This document shows, one piece after another, positions 22,001-31,869 of a stretch of DNA of 64,000 bases. The translations under genes were made by a program, and so were the position numbers. Positions within the stretch are counted from its first letter, which is position 1; the number at the start of each line of letters is the position of its first letter. The notes beneath the pieces were generated by a model, which worked only from the letters and a program-made list of their open reading frames with translations, was not told the origin of the DNA and searched no databases. Origin of the DNA: Otatea glauca (taxonomy: Eukaryota; Streptophyta; Magnoliopsida; Poales; Poaceae); NCBI GenBank assembly GCA_036346275.1, contig JAYEVK010000106.1, positions 1 through 64,000 of the forward strand, in the 5' to 3' direction.

Positions 22001-24517
22001 GGCTATCTTTGTGTTCCTTGGTGACAACTCGGTCTCTGGTCCTCCAAACGCCGTCGAACACCGTGTCCCGCTCCAAAGATCGAGGCCGAGTCTGCGTGGC
22101 GTTGCCAATGGTGTTGCTTGAGGCTTCTTGGCTTCAACAACTTCTTCATGAGCTCCACATTCCGCATTGCGTGCTACCGTTGTTCATCGCGACAACGTCG
22201 GTGCGATCTACATGTCCTCCAACCGGTTCAACATCAACGGACGAAGCACATCGAGATCGATCTTCACCGTTCGTGAGAAGGTAGCCATGGGTGCCGTGCG
22301 GGTTCTCCACGCTCCCACGACATCCCGGTTCACGACATCTTCACGAAAGGGTCGCCTTCTTCGGTGTTCTCCGAGTTTCGGTCGGTCCGAATGTCCGTGG
22401 CTAACCACCGACGCGTCCGATCATGGGCGTGTTAGCGTAATGTACTCCCCTCCGGTGGTTAGTTGGTTATGTTTGGCAAGGATCTCCTAGATTAGATCTT
22501 TCCTATTCTTAGGGATATCCTTGCCATGGTTAGTTGGTTATGTTTGGCAAGGATCTCCTAGATTAGATCTTTCCTATTCTTAGGGATATCCTTGCCATGG
22601 TTAGTTGGTTATGTTTGGCAAGGATCTCCTAGATTAGATCTTTCCTATTCTTAGGGATATCCTTGCCTATATGTACTTGAGCCTTGGGCTCCTCCCTTAA
22701 TCAATCTACTATTTTCCCAGCCATACTCTTTCAGTTATGCTGTGGAACACATATCTGTCTTTCGAGAGTACATCTTTCAAATAAACAACAAAAGAAAGGT
22801 TACAATCTTAGTTGTCATGTCAAACTCTTTAAGATCCAGTGTGTGGTTGTGGTAGTTTTCATACGGATGAATTGAGGTGGAATTTGTTAGTTGTCGCCTT
22901 ATGAACCTGTTGTAATTAGGGATGAAAACGGAATGAAAACGGTCGGTAAATGGTCATTCCGTTTCCGTTTCCACATTTTTTACCTGTAACGGAAACGAAA
23001 TCGGAAACCCCAGAAACGGATACAGAAACAGATGGAGACGGATGCGGAATGGAACAGAGCGGAGACGGAAACGAAAGTGAAAAATTACACAAGAACATAG
23101 TACATGATCACAATATACGTGACCGCAAAAACAATGTAACTCATTCCACCTCCAAGGCGGACACAAGAAAAATGTTATGTTCACCGGTATCATTAGAAAG
23201 TTTTTTCTCAAGTTTGTCAGCTGAAAGATCGCTATTTGTCCCTCAGATCAGACCATCATGTCCTCATCCATATCATTATCATCGACATCCTCTTGCTCCT
23301 CCAACTATAGAGGTGTAATGCCCTAAAATTTGTATATTATTGTTCAATGTTTATTTATGATTTTCTGAGATTTATCCTGGATTTACTGGAGTTTATAAAT
23401 GCCGTTTTGCTATTTTTAGATTTATAAAATTAATTTATTCATGAAAAATAAAACCAAAATTATGCTATAAATAATTTTCCTAGGTTCAAAATGTTCCAAA
23501 GTATTTTTGACAATTTTTCCGAGATTTTTGAACTCTGTTTGATATTTTCTATAAAGCCATTTGTATTTCTGAAATTATTTTAATTCGAACATAAATGTAA
23601 ATTCTCCATTCTTCTTTTTGGGCCAAGTGGGCCAAGTTTCCGACAGAATTTCCGGTTTCATTTATACGGAATTTCCGTTTCCGTCGGAAATGGCTCTCCT
23701 GTTTCCGTTTTCGTTGGAAATGGCTCTCCTGTTTCCGTTTCTATCTCCGACAAAAAATTTCCGTTTCCGTACCGACATTTTTCATTTTCATTTCTGAAAA
23801 AAGGCTTCCGTTTCCGTTTTTCTCCGAAATGGTCAGAAATTCTGTTTGTTTTCATCCCTAGTTGTAACTCAATGGGATTCATATAGTCTTGTTGAATTTT
23901 CAGTTACTTACCGTTTGGTGGTGGACCAAGGAAATGTGTAGGTGACATGTTTGCTACTTTTGAGGTAATCTGTTTTGATTTTTTGAGGTTTGCAAATGTT
24001 AATATCAAAATAACATTCTCCTGATTTTTCAGTATTTTGATCATCTTACTGTGGCCTTCTTTCTTTCTAGACAACCTTCCACAGTTCCACGGACCTAAGA
24101 TTTCATATGTTGTAAATAATAAGATAATCACTATTGAGCATGCAAGATCTTAAACTCTAATAAGAGACATGCTGCGACTTGTATGCAGACTGTGGTGGCA
24201 ACGGCAATGCTTGTCAGGCGTTTTGATTTTCAGATGGCTCCAGGAGCACCTCCGGTATGTTTCCCACCTGCTTTCTAGTTCATCATAGTTGATAAAATAT
24301 ATATGCCCATTATGTATGAGCAATATGATAGGTTGAGATGACAACTGGAGCAACGATCCACACAACTGAGGGGTTGAAAATGACTGTTACTCGGAGGATA
24401 AAGCCACCTGTAATTCCAATCTTAGAGATGAAAGTCATTTCTGATTCACAAGAACCCACGTGCTCTGCTGCATCAGAGGTTGTTTCTACTGCTAGTATTG
24501 CTTCTGGAGAAGATTAA
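13014..24517 (+). CDS. CYP97A4: Cytochrome P450 CYP97A (beta-ring carotenoid hydroxylase, LUT5-like), 15 exons
   Basis: Exons: 13014-13261, 13349-13574, 13664-13735, 13815-13925, 14009-14200, 14295-14456, 14549-14644, 14726-14827, 14973-15005, 15086-15166, 15240-15322, 15789-15920, 23904-23964, 24189-24254, 24332-24517. All introns are GT-AG and the joined frame gives 616 codons. The family hydroxylates the beta-ring of alpha/beta-carotene in plastids on the way to lutein. P450 motifs are intact: AGHETS at residues 385-390 (I helix), E441-S-L-R444 (ExxR), FNPERW in exon 12 and FGGGPRKCVG with haem ligand C524 in exon 13. The Ala/Arg/Ser-rich first ~50 residues fit a chloroplast transit peptide. 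13014 is the first ATG of the leader; the frame upstream is open but has no ATG. Intron 12 is 7983 bp and carries two transposons. The symbol follows the rice orthologue. Confidence 0.93.
17412..17715 (+). repeat. 5' LTR with triplicated 71-bp unit
   Basis: 304 bp. A 71-bp unit beginning GGTTAGTTGGTTATGTTTGG is repeated with starts at 17442, 17513 and 17584. Each unit contains AGATTAGATCTTTCC and TATCCTTGCC. The last copy runs into CTATATGTACTTGAGCC, a plausible TATA region, so the repeats sit where LTR enhancers usually lie. Confidence 0.93.
17716..22429 (+). pseudogene. copia gag-pol, frameshifted
   Basis: Recognisable in shifting frames: a UBN2-type gag (PLVLDTSGNYPRWREQF near 18130-18180; ALHLDAKFRAFAQGDLSV near 18393-18450), a Lys-rich linker with an AAG run (18742-18763), a protease region near 19180-19400 (HDGTLSLLDPSVSL-like), integrase pieces (HRRLGHP near 19534; NNFDLIHCDLWTSPIVS near 19682; SDNGTEF near 19885), then RT (VTGKWIFKHKFHADGSLERY near 21035-21090; LYVDDIA near 21474-21495) and RNase H (VEHRV, AIYMSSN near 22205). 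The catalytic YVDD is present. At least a dozen frameshifts separate these pieces, although the flanking LTRs are nearly identical. Confidence 0.85.
22430..22733 (+). repeat. 3' LTR with triplicated 71-bp unit
   Basis: 304 bp, same 71-bp triplication (unit starts 22457, 22528, 22599). Compared with the 5' LTR there are about two substitutions (GGCAATG/GGCAAGG; CTGG/CCGG) and single-base or 3-base length differences at C and G runs. The TSD GTTAT follows at 22734-22738. Confidence 0.93.
22917..23860. mobile_element. Non-autonomous hAT element (Ac/Ds-like ends), 944 bp
   Basis: Terminal inverted repeats TAGGGATGAAAACGG... and ...GTTTTCATCCCTA bound the element. The flanks are GTTGTAAT (22909-22916) and GTTGTAAC (23861-23868), an 8-bp duplication with one mismatch, as expected for hAT. 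The interior is subterminal-repeat rich (many TTTCCGTTTCCG motifs) and has no transposase. It ends 43 bases before the intron 12 acceptor (exon 13 begins 23904), in the region where the branch point should lie. Confidence 0.85.
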
Positions 24518-25391
24518 CAGGGGAGGTCTCGACAACTCAGAGTATGATTTATGACAGCGTCACATTGCAATGACATACTTGTCAGATCTGCTTGAAAATT
24601 GAAATAGTTAGTTTCTTCACATTTGAGTGTCTATTTACTTATTGATCAAAATCTTCTTTTTCTTCAGTATGTGCATTCACTGGTGTTTTCTCATCTTTCT
24701 CTTGCATTATGCTACTGTGGTTTTGGTATGGCATACTTTCATGTGTCCTTAAGTACTCAAAGGCAAGAAAAGGGAGGGCACAATCTTCAGCCGATAGGCG
24801 GCTAAGGCAAGGAAGTTCATTTGCATTTCTCACTGTTAATCATAAATCCATGCCTTGTCTTCAGCAAATTATATTGTGTTATACGTCTATTGGTGATGAA
24901 ACTTTAGTACTGGTTCTGGAAGCCCTATGCTATTGTCATCAGTGTTTATGAACCCACACCTAACTTGTTTTCGAGAGTAGATCTGAGTGTGCCTCCGTTG
25001 TTTTTTAAGCACAGTGGTGGCTCTCTTCTTAAAGATTACTTTAGGCATATCCTTCTTTTTTGTGAAACCTAGGCATATCCGTTTATAAAAGCACAGTGGT
25101 GGTTTCTTCTGAAACGTTATTTTAGGCGTATCCATTTATTATTATACTGTGGAAATCTTCTACTAATGTAAACATTTTGTTGTGCAGACAGTACAATACG
25201 TAGCAGAAGTTTCCTACTGTGCTTCTTTTTACAAGGAAAAACTCTCCCAGGCTTATTTTGGTGATGCATGCTACAACACTCTTAAAGATTACAGATCTGC
25301 TTGCTATCAAAATACCATGGACACATATGTACATATACACAAGAAGTTTCGGTCATGGACTCCTGCACATCTAAATCTTCAGCAGGGCCTC
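24518..25391. other. CYP97A 3' UTR and short intergenic stretch
   Basis: AT-rich sequence downstream of the CYP97A stop codon, converging on the minus-strand CBS pseudogene. Short open frames exist (e.g. 25182-25433 plus strand), but they overlap the antisense CBS last exon and match nothing I know. A short diverged duplication (CACAGTGGTGG near 25011 and 25091) is visible. I see no gene here. Confidence 0.5.
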
Positions 25392-26417
25392 CTACTCGTG
25401 AAGAACATCAGCACGGGTAACTATACCTGTTAATAGTGTTTAGAACCCCAGTAAGCTTGCGACATACTCTGAATTATCAATGTATATGTATAATACAAAT
25501 CAAGTATATGCAGTTCTGTTTCTGGTTTGTCACGTTTCTCACGCTCACCTATTACTTGTTCAACCTGATTTACTATTGGTAATCTGTGGATCTTCTTGAG
25601 CATCACAGCTGCAGCATCTGTAGGCATTACATATTTACATAAGCATATAGTTATATTAACTGGCAGCAAATAGGAAACAAGTAAAATTAAGTGAAAACAA
25701 CAATTACCCATCACTGTTTTATCAGATGGTAGCGTGATGGCTGGAGAGGTCATCACTTCTGCAATCTTCGTCTTTGACTGTTACAGGTAGAAAGAAATAG
25801 ATCAGCAAGCAAGATGGCTTTTGTTCTTTCCTCTGATATTGAGCTTGCAACTCGTGTGTGTGTGAGAGAGAGAGAGAGGGGGGCGGGGGCCGGGGGGGCG
25901 GGGGCTGACCCCATGAGAAGCCCTGGCCCGGTCACTCTTGACGACCACCCCAACACATCCTAGACTCCTCCTGTCTACAACTGAGAGCCCTGACACGGCC
26001 TCAAAGTGGCACTCAACCTCCTCCAGCGTCTGCTCTGCTGTGGACATGGCCTCACGCAAGAGCGCCACACGCTGCTTTCGTTCAAAATTGAGCAAGAGCT
26101 TAAGAAGAAGATCAAGAGGGAGATCAACAATAACTACAAGAAGAATGAATCTCGGATCAACAAGCACCTGTTCTCCGACATGGACTGCCTGCTGTGACTC
26201 AAGGTAGGCGCGGAGATCATCATAGCTCAGGCCACTCGCTGGAGATTATTGCTTCAGGGTTCTCGTGGAGCTCCAGCCGGATGCTCCCGTCCATGAACGT
26301 CGACGCCCGGCACTGAAAGGTAGGTGATCCCTTGCCACCACCGGCTTTACTTCTCCTTGTGTTGATCATTGCCCCTTCGAAAATAGAGCAGCTCTGGAAG
26401 TAATTGATGCAGGCCAT
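25392..26417 (-). pseudogene. CBS-domain protein gene, disrupted in its first exon
   Basis: Minus-strand exons 26417-25910, 25777-25708, 25617-25549 and 25426-25392 join in frame at the 3' end. They read a tandem CBS pair of the plant plastid CBS family: EQTLEEVECHFE and LGCVGVVVKSDRA, then AEVMTSPAITLPSDKTVM, DAAAVMLKKIHRLPIVN and GIVTRADVLHE-stop. The N-terminus starts MACINYFQSC, as in its grass relatives. Damage in exon 1: after ...ISSEWP about 17 bases are missing, shifting the frame into a stop; the segment after YLESQ is replaced by about 46 codons of unrelated hydrophobic sequence; six codons are lost after MST. The donor after SHG is GTCAGC followed by a CT run and is weak. CBS domains bind adenosine ligands. 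From memory, a CBS gene lies next to CYP97A4 in rice. Could still be transcribed. Confidence 0.72.
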
Positions 26418-27616
26418 GGTTGGAACAAGCTATTCAGTGTACTCTTTCTTATGTGGATGTTTCACTGGTTTCTGAACGTTCTCCCAGAAGATCATAGTAG
26501 GGAGCATTTATAATAAACTAGGAACTGGTCTATTGTCAGGGGGATAGGCATGCATGGGAAGGGCTGGTCCACCAATGACTGCTATTGCTGAGATCCTATT
26601 GGTGGACTTTGACTTGATGCTCTGATTAATATTCCGTTATTTATGCCTCTTGTCATCATATATAATACTAGTACAAGTAAGTATTATGGCAGCCTTAAGG
26701 ATTAGCAAGTTTAGACAGGGCCGTTTTGCATAGACGGAGGGAGTACAATTCGGATTGAATATACTACATGCCATCATATATAATACTACATGTATGCATT
26801 ATATATACTGAGAGACTACAACTTGGACTGAGTAACTGCCTAACTGGAACTTACAGGCAGCTTGGTTTAAGGTGGAATTATGGTTATGGGAGTTGTCATG
26901 TGAGGAAAGAAATGCAGGTAGAACAATGCATTTGTTTTGTTAACCCTTGGATCATATGCTCCCTTTGTGCAAGTTTATAAGATGTATTTCCTCTTGACAT
27001 ATAGACTAATGAGATATTAAAAATAACTAGATTACATCTAATTGCTATCTTTAAGCACTACGTATCAGTGTATACATGTAGAGAATATCAGTAGCGCTAG
27101 ATATTTATTAGGGCTACAAAGAAAATATCGTACTAATTTTGCATTAGAATAAAATATACCTTATATTTGTGGGCAAGTTCATTTATAAAATACACACCGT
27201 AAACTGGGTTGGTGGGAGTAAAGTCTTTGGATCTGGATATGCTAACTGTGGCCGACGAGGGTGACATGATAGGCTGCATTCGGATGGTTTTGCTCTGAAT
27301 CCGCTCCGGCTTGGATTCGGATGGTTTTGCTCTGCATCTGCAGGGACCGAACGTCCGACGTGGCGCGCGGCCACTGGCCGCCGAGATCCCCATGGCCCCT
27401 GGCACGTGGCAGTGGATAAGGCGGCCGAGCCGATCCCTTGCTCGGGTAACGCAACGGTTGGACTTGAGTTGCATGTGTTGCGCTAATTTCCATGGCCATT
27501 ATATTTGATCTTGTATGATGATTTGCCGGATCCGGTATGGTTTAATTTGTGGCCTTCGGTTTGGTTGCGCCGCTGATCTGATCATGGTTTCACAGTGGTA
27601 GTGATCTTCTCCAGTC
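26418..27616. other. Intergenic; promoter side of the CBS pseudogene
   Basis: No coding sequence recognised. Near 26728-26752 a GACGGAGGGAGTAC motif resembles one end of a Stowaway/mariner MITE. Near 27270-27330 the 19-mer TTCGGATGGTTTTGCTCTG occurs twice 39 bp apart. 27340-27470 is a GC-rich island (CCGACGTGGCGCGCGGCC). Confidence 0.4.
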
Positions 27617-27619
27617 TTA

Positions 27620-27792
27620 GGGTCTGTTTGGTAGAGCTTCAGATCTCAGTTTTACCTAAGATCTGAAATTTGTAGGTTAAAATAAAGTGAATTAAGTTTA
27701 TATTTTTGATCTAAAATATAAATAAGATGATCCATCTAAACACTCTTAATGTACCACAACTCCAGCGAGCTGGAGCTCTATAAAACACATCC
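27620..27792. mobile_element. Tourist-like MITE (PIF/Harbinger), 173 bp
   Basis: Starts GGGTCTGTTTGGTAGAGCT and ends with a degenerate complement AGCTCTATAAAACACATCC. TTA precedes it (27617-27619) and follows it (27793-27795), the expected 3-bp Harbinger target duplication. No coding capacity. Confidence 0.65.
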
Positions 27793-27795
27793 TTA

Positions 27796-28808
27796 GGACC
27801 TGCTTGGTAGTTCCGAATTTTTTTCTACTTGTAAAGGAAAAACCAACGGTAACTTTTCATTACACAAATTACCCGTGAAATCAAAATCCTGGAGGTCAGC
27901 CTGTTTGGGAGAAAAATAGAGTGCTACCTCAGTGATTTGAGAAACTAGGATTCCTTGTTAATTAATCAAAATGAGACCTTTACAATATGCATCAAAATTT
28001 CAGATCAGCACATCCAATTGTAGCTACAAAATATGAGAAATTGATAAGAAAATTCAGACAAAATCATCAAGATTGAACCAAGATTGCAACTTTAGAACAA
28101 AACCAAAGATCTAAAACAGCATCCCCTACACAAATGTACTAAACATCAGCCGGAAACCAGCAAGAACGAGCAGTAAAAGCTAACTTCTCCTCAAATCCAC
28201 CACAATTAAGCGAGTAACAGCACCAAATCCACCCCAAAAAAACCACGCCACGACACCGAAAAAAGCAGAATTAAGCAACACCAAGTTCCCGAACACATCC
28301 CAGATCGAAGCCTCCCACGCCCAAACTTGCAAACCCATCGAAATTACGCGGCGGCAACGGCAGCCATCATCTCACCCCCAACCCACCAGGAGAAACAAGC
28401 ACAACGCGAACTCCACGCGTTCACTGCCTCGAAGTCGCCGCCCCGGCATGGTCCGATCCAGTCGCCCTCGAAATCCGACGATCTGGAGCTCAATCCGCGG
28501 CAAATCACACGGCGCGGCCTGTAGAAGTGTGATTACCCTTGTCCGTTGGCGTCGCCACTTGCCCAAGAGCAGTGCCGTCGTCGCTGCGCGGGCTGGCAGC
28601 CGAAGAGCTGAGTCTTCCCGATATCTGTCGGAAAAGTTTTGTTGCCTTCTCACACGATCATTTTTTTCCAGTTGTAACGGGCCGAACCAGTGTATTTTTA
28701 TTAGTTATACCAGCCCATCCAAGCAGATTTAGCAGCCCAGTATGAAAGATTTTACGGGCTTATATTTTACACTGATTTAAGACAAAAATCAGCGTTCCAA
28801 GCAGGCCC
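27796..28808. mobile_element. Tourist/Harbinger-like element, 1013 bp, with GC-rich core
   Basis: Ends GGACCTGCTTGG... and ...CCAAGCAGGCCC form inverted repeats, flanked by TTA on both sides (27793-27795 and 28809-28811). The left TTA is shared with the adjacent MITE. The interior is AT-rich except a GC-rich block at about 28330-28660 whose minus strand has a 93-codon open frame (starts MRRQQNFSDRY) with no recognised domain; it may be captured genic DNA or leader sequence. Confidence 0.7.
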
Positions 28809-29383
28809 TTAGTCGCTTCCTGATCCTCTGGTTTTGGTGCTAACGCCTGCGACATGCATGAGCGTACGTGTTGCTCTGTATTCTCGTGGCAAAACATGCC
28901 ATGGTGGTGGCTTTTGCTATGGCTCGATGCATGCAAGCTAACATCGAAACCTGCACTTGCGCGCTAAAGAAAGGTGGTCTCGTATTAACTCTCTCTTTTT
29001 TTTAGAGAGAGATAGAGAGACAGGAGGTTTCATTACCTAAGAGTCTAGGACTGAACTACTCTACGATGCAAAATGCCTATACATGAAATATAATCACGTT
29101 ATCAAGCACTCATCGAAAGGTTATTTTCTCCCATACAAGTATCTCTTTTATAGGTGCTAAGATGTTATGTTATCTATTAATTAGATACAGTTATACTCAT
29201 AAACACCTGTTAAGCACCAATGCTGCAAAATAAGTATCATACAAGAAAAACCAGTTTTGTATTGCTAAGCACTTTTCTAAAACACTTACATCGTAGATGC
29301 TCCAAGGATTGAGGGTGCCTGCATGTTGCCAATGTTCAGTGTTCTACTGACTTGCAAACAAGACGTGCATGCGATGTTACGAC

Positions 29384-29769
29384 CCGGCCTCACAATTTCG
29401 AAATCGTGATTTTCGAACTATTTTTTATTTTTGATTATCGGTAAAAATCGGTCAAAAATCGACAAAAACCGAAGAGCTAAGAAATCAAAATTTTTAGAAA
29501 AAAAATTTAGAAAATTGAATCGCCTGGTTTTCACCGAAAACCGGTGGCCAATTGAATGTTTCTTAGAGCCGATTTTTTTTGAGCGATTTTTGCTCGATTC
29601 CATTGAAAATTGAGCGATTTCACTGATCATCGATTGATTTACGCCGCATAAATTTTTTCAATTTTTTTAAATTGGATCGATTTATTGATTGGTTTCTACT
29701 ACCGAACCGACTCGATACAATCAATTTTCGTGATTTTTGAACGATTTTTTGTCGATTTTGTAAACGGTG
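29384..29769. mobile_element. Small hAT element, family 1 copy a, 386 bp
   Basis: Perfect 8-bp target duplication GTTACGAC (29376-29383 and 29770-29777). The ends CCGGCCTCACAATTTCG and ...CGATTTTGTAAACGGTG are imperfect inverted repeats. The core contains TTTACGCCGCATAAATTTTTT, shared with the copies at 31401 and 38155. Dense in CGATTTT/AAAATCG motifs. No transposase. Confidence 0.75.
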
Positions 29770-30179
29770 GTTACGACGGAGGGAACATTCAACAACGATT
29801 TGGGCGTCTTTTTTTGCGATTTGAAAAGGGCCGTAAAGGGATACAAGCACTACAACTATTTAGGCTGGCCTATCATTTGTTGGGCCACTGCAGCCTTACT
29901 TGGGCCAAGACCAACTAGAGACGGCACTTGCCAATTCCATCGAACATTATATTAACGCTACTGATTTAACGAACATATTGATTTTATTTAAAATATTATT
30001 CTATAAAAAAACTCTGTAATTTACCCAAATAAGAACATGAATATGTAATTTTCTAACGAGTAGTTTCGACAAGCTAACTACAATTTGAGAAAGTTTACCG
30101 CTCAAAAACTTTTTCTTGAACTTAGAGAATAAATAAAGAATTGGCTTAGAGGATTGGCAAGTTCCAACAAGTCAGTTTG

Positions 30180-30480
30180 AGTGAGTTGTAGCTTTTCTAA
30201 AATTGCTTTTTAGCTTTTTGGACTGAAAAGGTGTTTTTTAGCATTCTAGATTGAAAAGAAGTTGTAGCTTTTTATAAGAGATCGTTTGACAAATAGCAAA
30301 CTTCCCTCGGTAATAAGCTACAAAAGCAGGTCCAGCCTAGTTTTCAGTTTTTGACTTTTGCTAGTTATATATAACTTCTAGATTATGCCAAAAACCACTT
30401 AAAAACTAAGTTGTTTAGAAGAGTTTATTGGTTTTTCGAAAACTGAAGTTGACTTAAAAGCCCCCAAACAGGGTTACATC
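30180..30480. repeat. MITE-like repeat, copy 1 of a pair
   Basis: AT-rich block with AGTTGTAGCTTTTCTAAA, TTGTAGCTTTTTATAAGAG, GATCGTTTGACAAATAGC and ending near CCCCCAAACAGGG. The same motifs in the same order recur at 30655-30925. The ends suggest a hAT or Harbinger MITE; I could not place a target duplication. Confidence 0.6.
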
Positions 30481-30654
30481 TGTTATGTAATTTTTCTCAA
30501 TCATGCATTCTTTTTTCACAGGTCCTTTTTTTAATCTCTTTTGCCCTCGTCTTTCCTCTACGCCTTGATAAGTATCTGGAACCTTCTAGAAGTTTCATTC
30601 CCCCTAAAGTCATACTAGAGCAAAGCCCACCCTACTTTCTTTTTTAGTCTGTCT

Positions 30655-30925
30655 AGGGAGTTGTAGCTTTTCTAAAAAAGCTGTTTTTTTGTTTTCTAGA
30701 TTAAAAAATAGTTGTAGCTTTTTATGAGAGGTCGTTTGGTAAATAGCTAATTTTTCTTCACAATAAGCTATAAAAGCACATCACACCTTATTTTTAGCTT
30801 TTGGTTGTTGCTACTTATATATGGTTTCTAACTTATCTCAAAAGCCACTTAAAAGTTGACCGTTTGAAGGAACTGACCTTTCAGAAGTCAAAGTTAGCTT
30901 TAAGTCTCCTAAACAGTGTCTTTTC
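30655..30925. repeat. MITE-like repeat, copy 2 of a pair
   Basis: Shares GGAGTTGTAGCTTTTCTAAA, GTTGTAGCTTTTTATGAGAG, GTCGTTTGGTAAATAGC and CTTATATATGGTTTC-type segments with the block at 30180-30480, in the same orientation, ending CTCCTAAACAGTG. Diverged by perhaps 20 percent. Confidence 0.6.
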
Positions 30926-31400
30926 TTCTATTTAAGCCGGTTGGCTTCTTTTCTGTAAAACTTGTATGTCAGGTAAACTAATGTAAAAGATTCCTGCATG
31001 AGCAAACAAGAAAGCAAGTAGCATCTTACCAATTTTAAGGGGCAATCTCTAAAATGCAGTGTTTTAAAAGTGGCATATATCAAATTTTGCAATCTTTAAA
31101 ATCGTTGATCCAAGCCGCGAATGTTTGATCAGGTGGGTGATCCAATTTCTATAATTATATTATTTTGAATGGTGCTTCAATACTTTTTTTTACAATTGCA
31201 CAACTATTTAAACATGAATGAAAGGTAGATGATTATTATTTACACCTTCACTTGCTTCAAGATTTGTGCAACTTGTATTAAGAGGGAAAACATTGAAACA
31301 CTACTCATACATTTTTCTTAGGTGCAAACCATGATATGGAATATTTTTATGAGAATTGCTAATTTAGGGGCGCCCTCACCAAATCTTTGGGGATGACAAC

Positions 31401-31667
31401 CAGGGTTTCAAAAACCGTTCGAAAATCGTCAGAAACCGAAGGGTTAAGAAAAAAAAAATCGAAAACCAACTGACCAATTGAATGTTCCTTAAAAACGATT
31501 TTTGAGCGGTTTTCAACGGTTTTCGCAGCAGTTTACGTCGCATATTTTTTTTCCAATTTTTTTGATTTTTTAAAAATTTAATTAGATCGGTTTACCGTTC
31601 GGTTTTGAATCTCGAACCGCAGCGATAAGGTCGAAAACCGTGATTTTCGCTGGTTTTTGAAACCACG
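31401..31667. mobile_element. Small hAT element, family 1 copy b, 267 bp
   Basis: Begins CAGGGTTTCAAAAACCG and ends GGTTTTTGAAACCACG. Flanks are ATGACAAC (31393-31400) and ATGACTAC (31668-31675), an 8-bp duplication with one mismatch. Core TTTACGTCGCATATTTTTTTTC matches the family. Confidence 0.78.
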
Positions 31668-31869
31668 ATGACTACCCTTTTCTTGTGACAAGTAGAAACA
31701 TCTCCTTCCTTTTCCTGCTTCACTTTCCTTTCAAAGGCGCTATCTTTGTAACAAGTAGCAGCACTTCATTCATTCCTCACTTCATTTTTCCTAAAAGACC
31801 ATCTCCTTGTGACAATTGACTGTAACTCCTTCATCTCCATTTCCTCTCTGTTCCCTTCCCTCTAACTCA

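Larger units (their letters stand above)
17412..22733 (+). mobile_element. Full-length Ty1/copia retrotransposon in CYP97A intron 12
   Basis: Two LTRs of 304 bp (17412-17715 and 22430-22733), both running TGTTAG...TTTCA, bound the element. A perfect 5-bp target duplication GTTAT flanks it (17407-17411 and 22734-22738). A primer-binding site TGGTATCACGAG begins right after the 5' LTR, complementary to initiator Met-tRNA as in most copia elements. It is in the same orientation as the host gene. Internal sequence shows gag-protease-integrase-RT-RNase H order (Ty1/copia) but many frameshifts. The LTRs differ by about two substitutions and four short indels, so the insertion is recent. Confidence 0.95.

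Noticed and set aside
25182..25433. Plus-strand 83-codon frame as a separate small gene
   Set aside because: It overlaps the last exon of the minus-strand CBS gene and has no recognised similarity.
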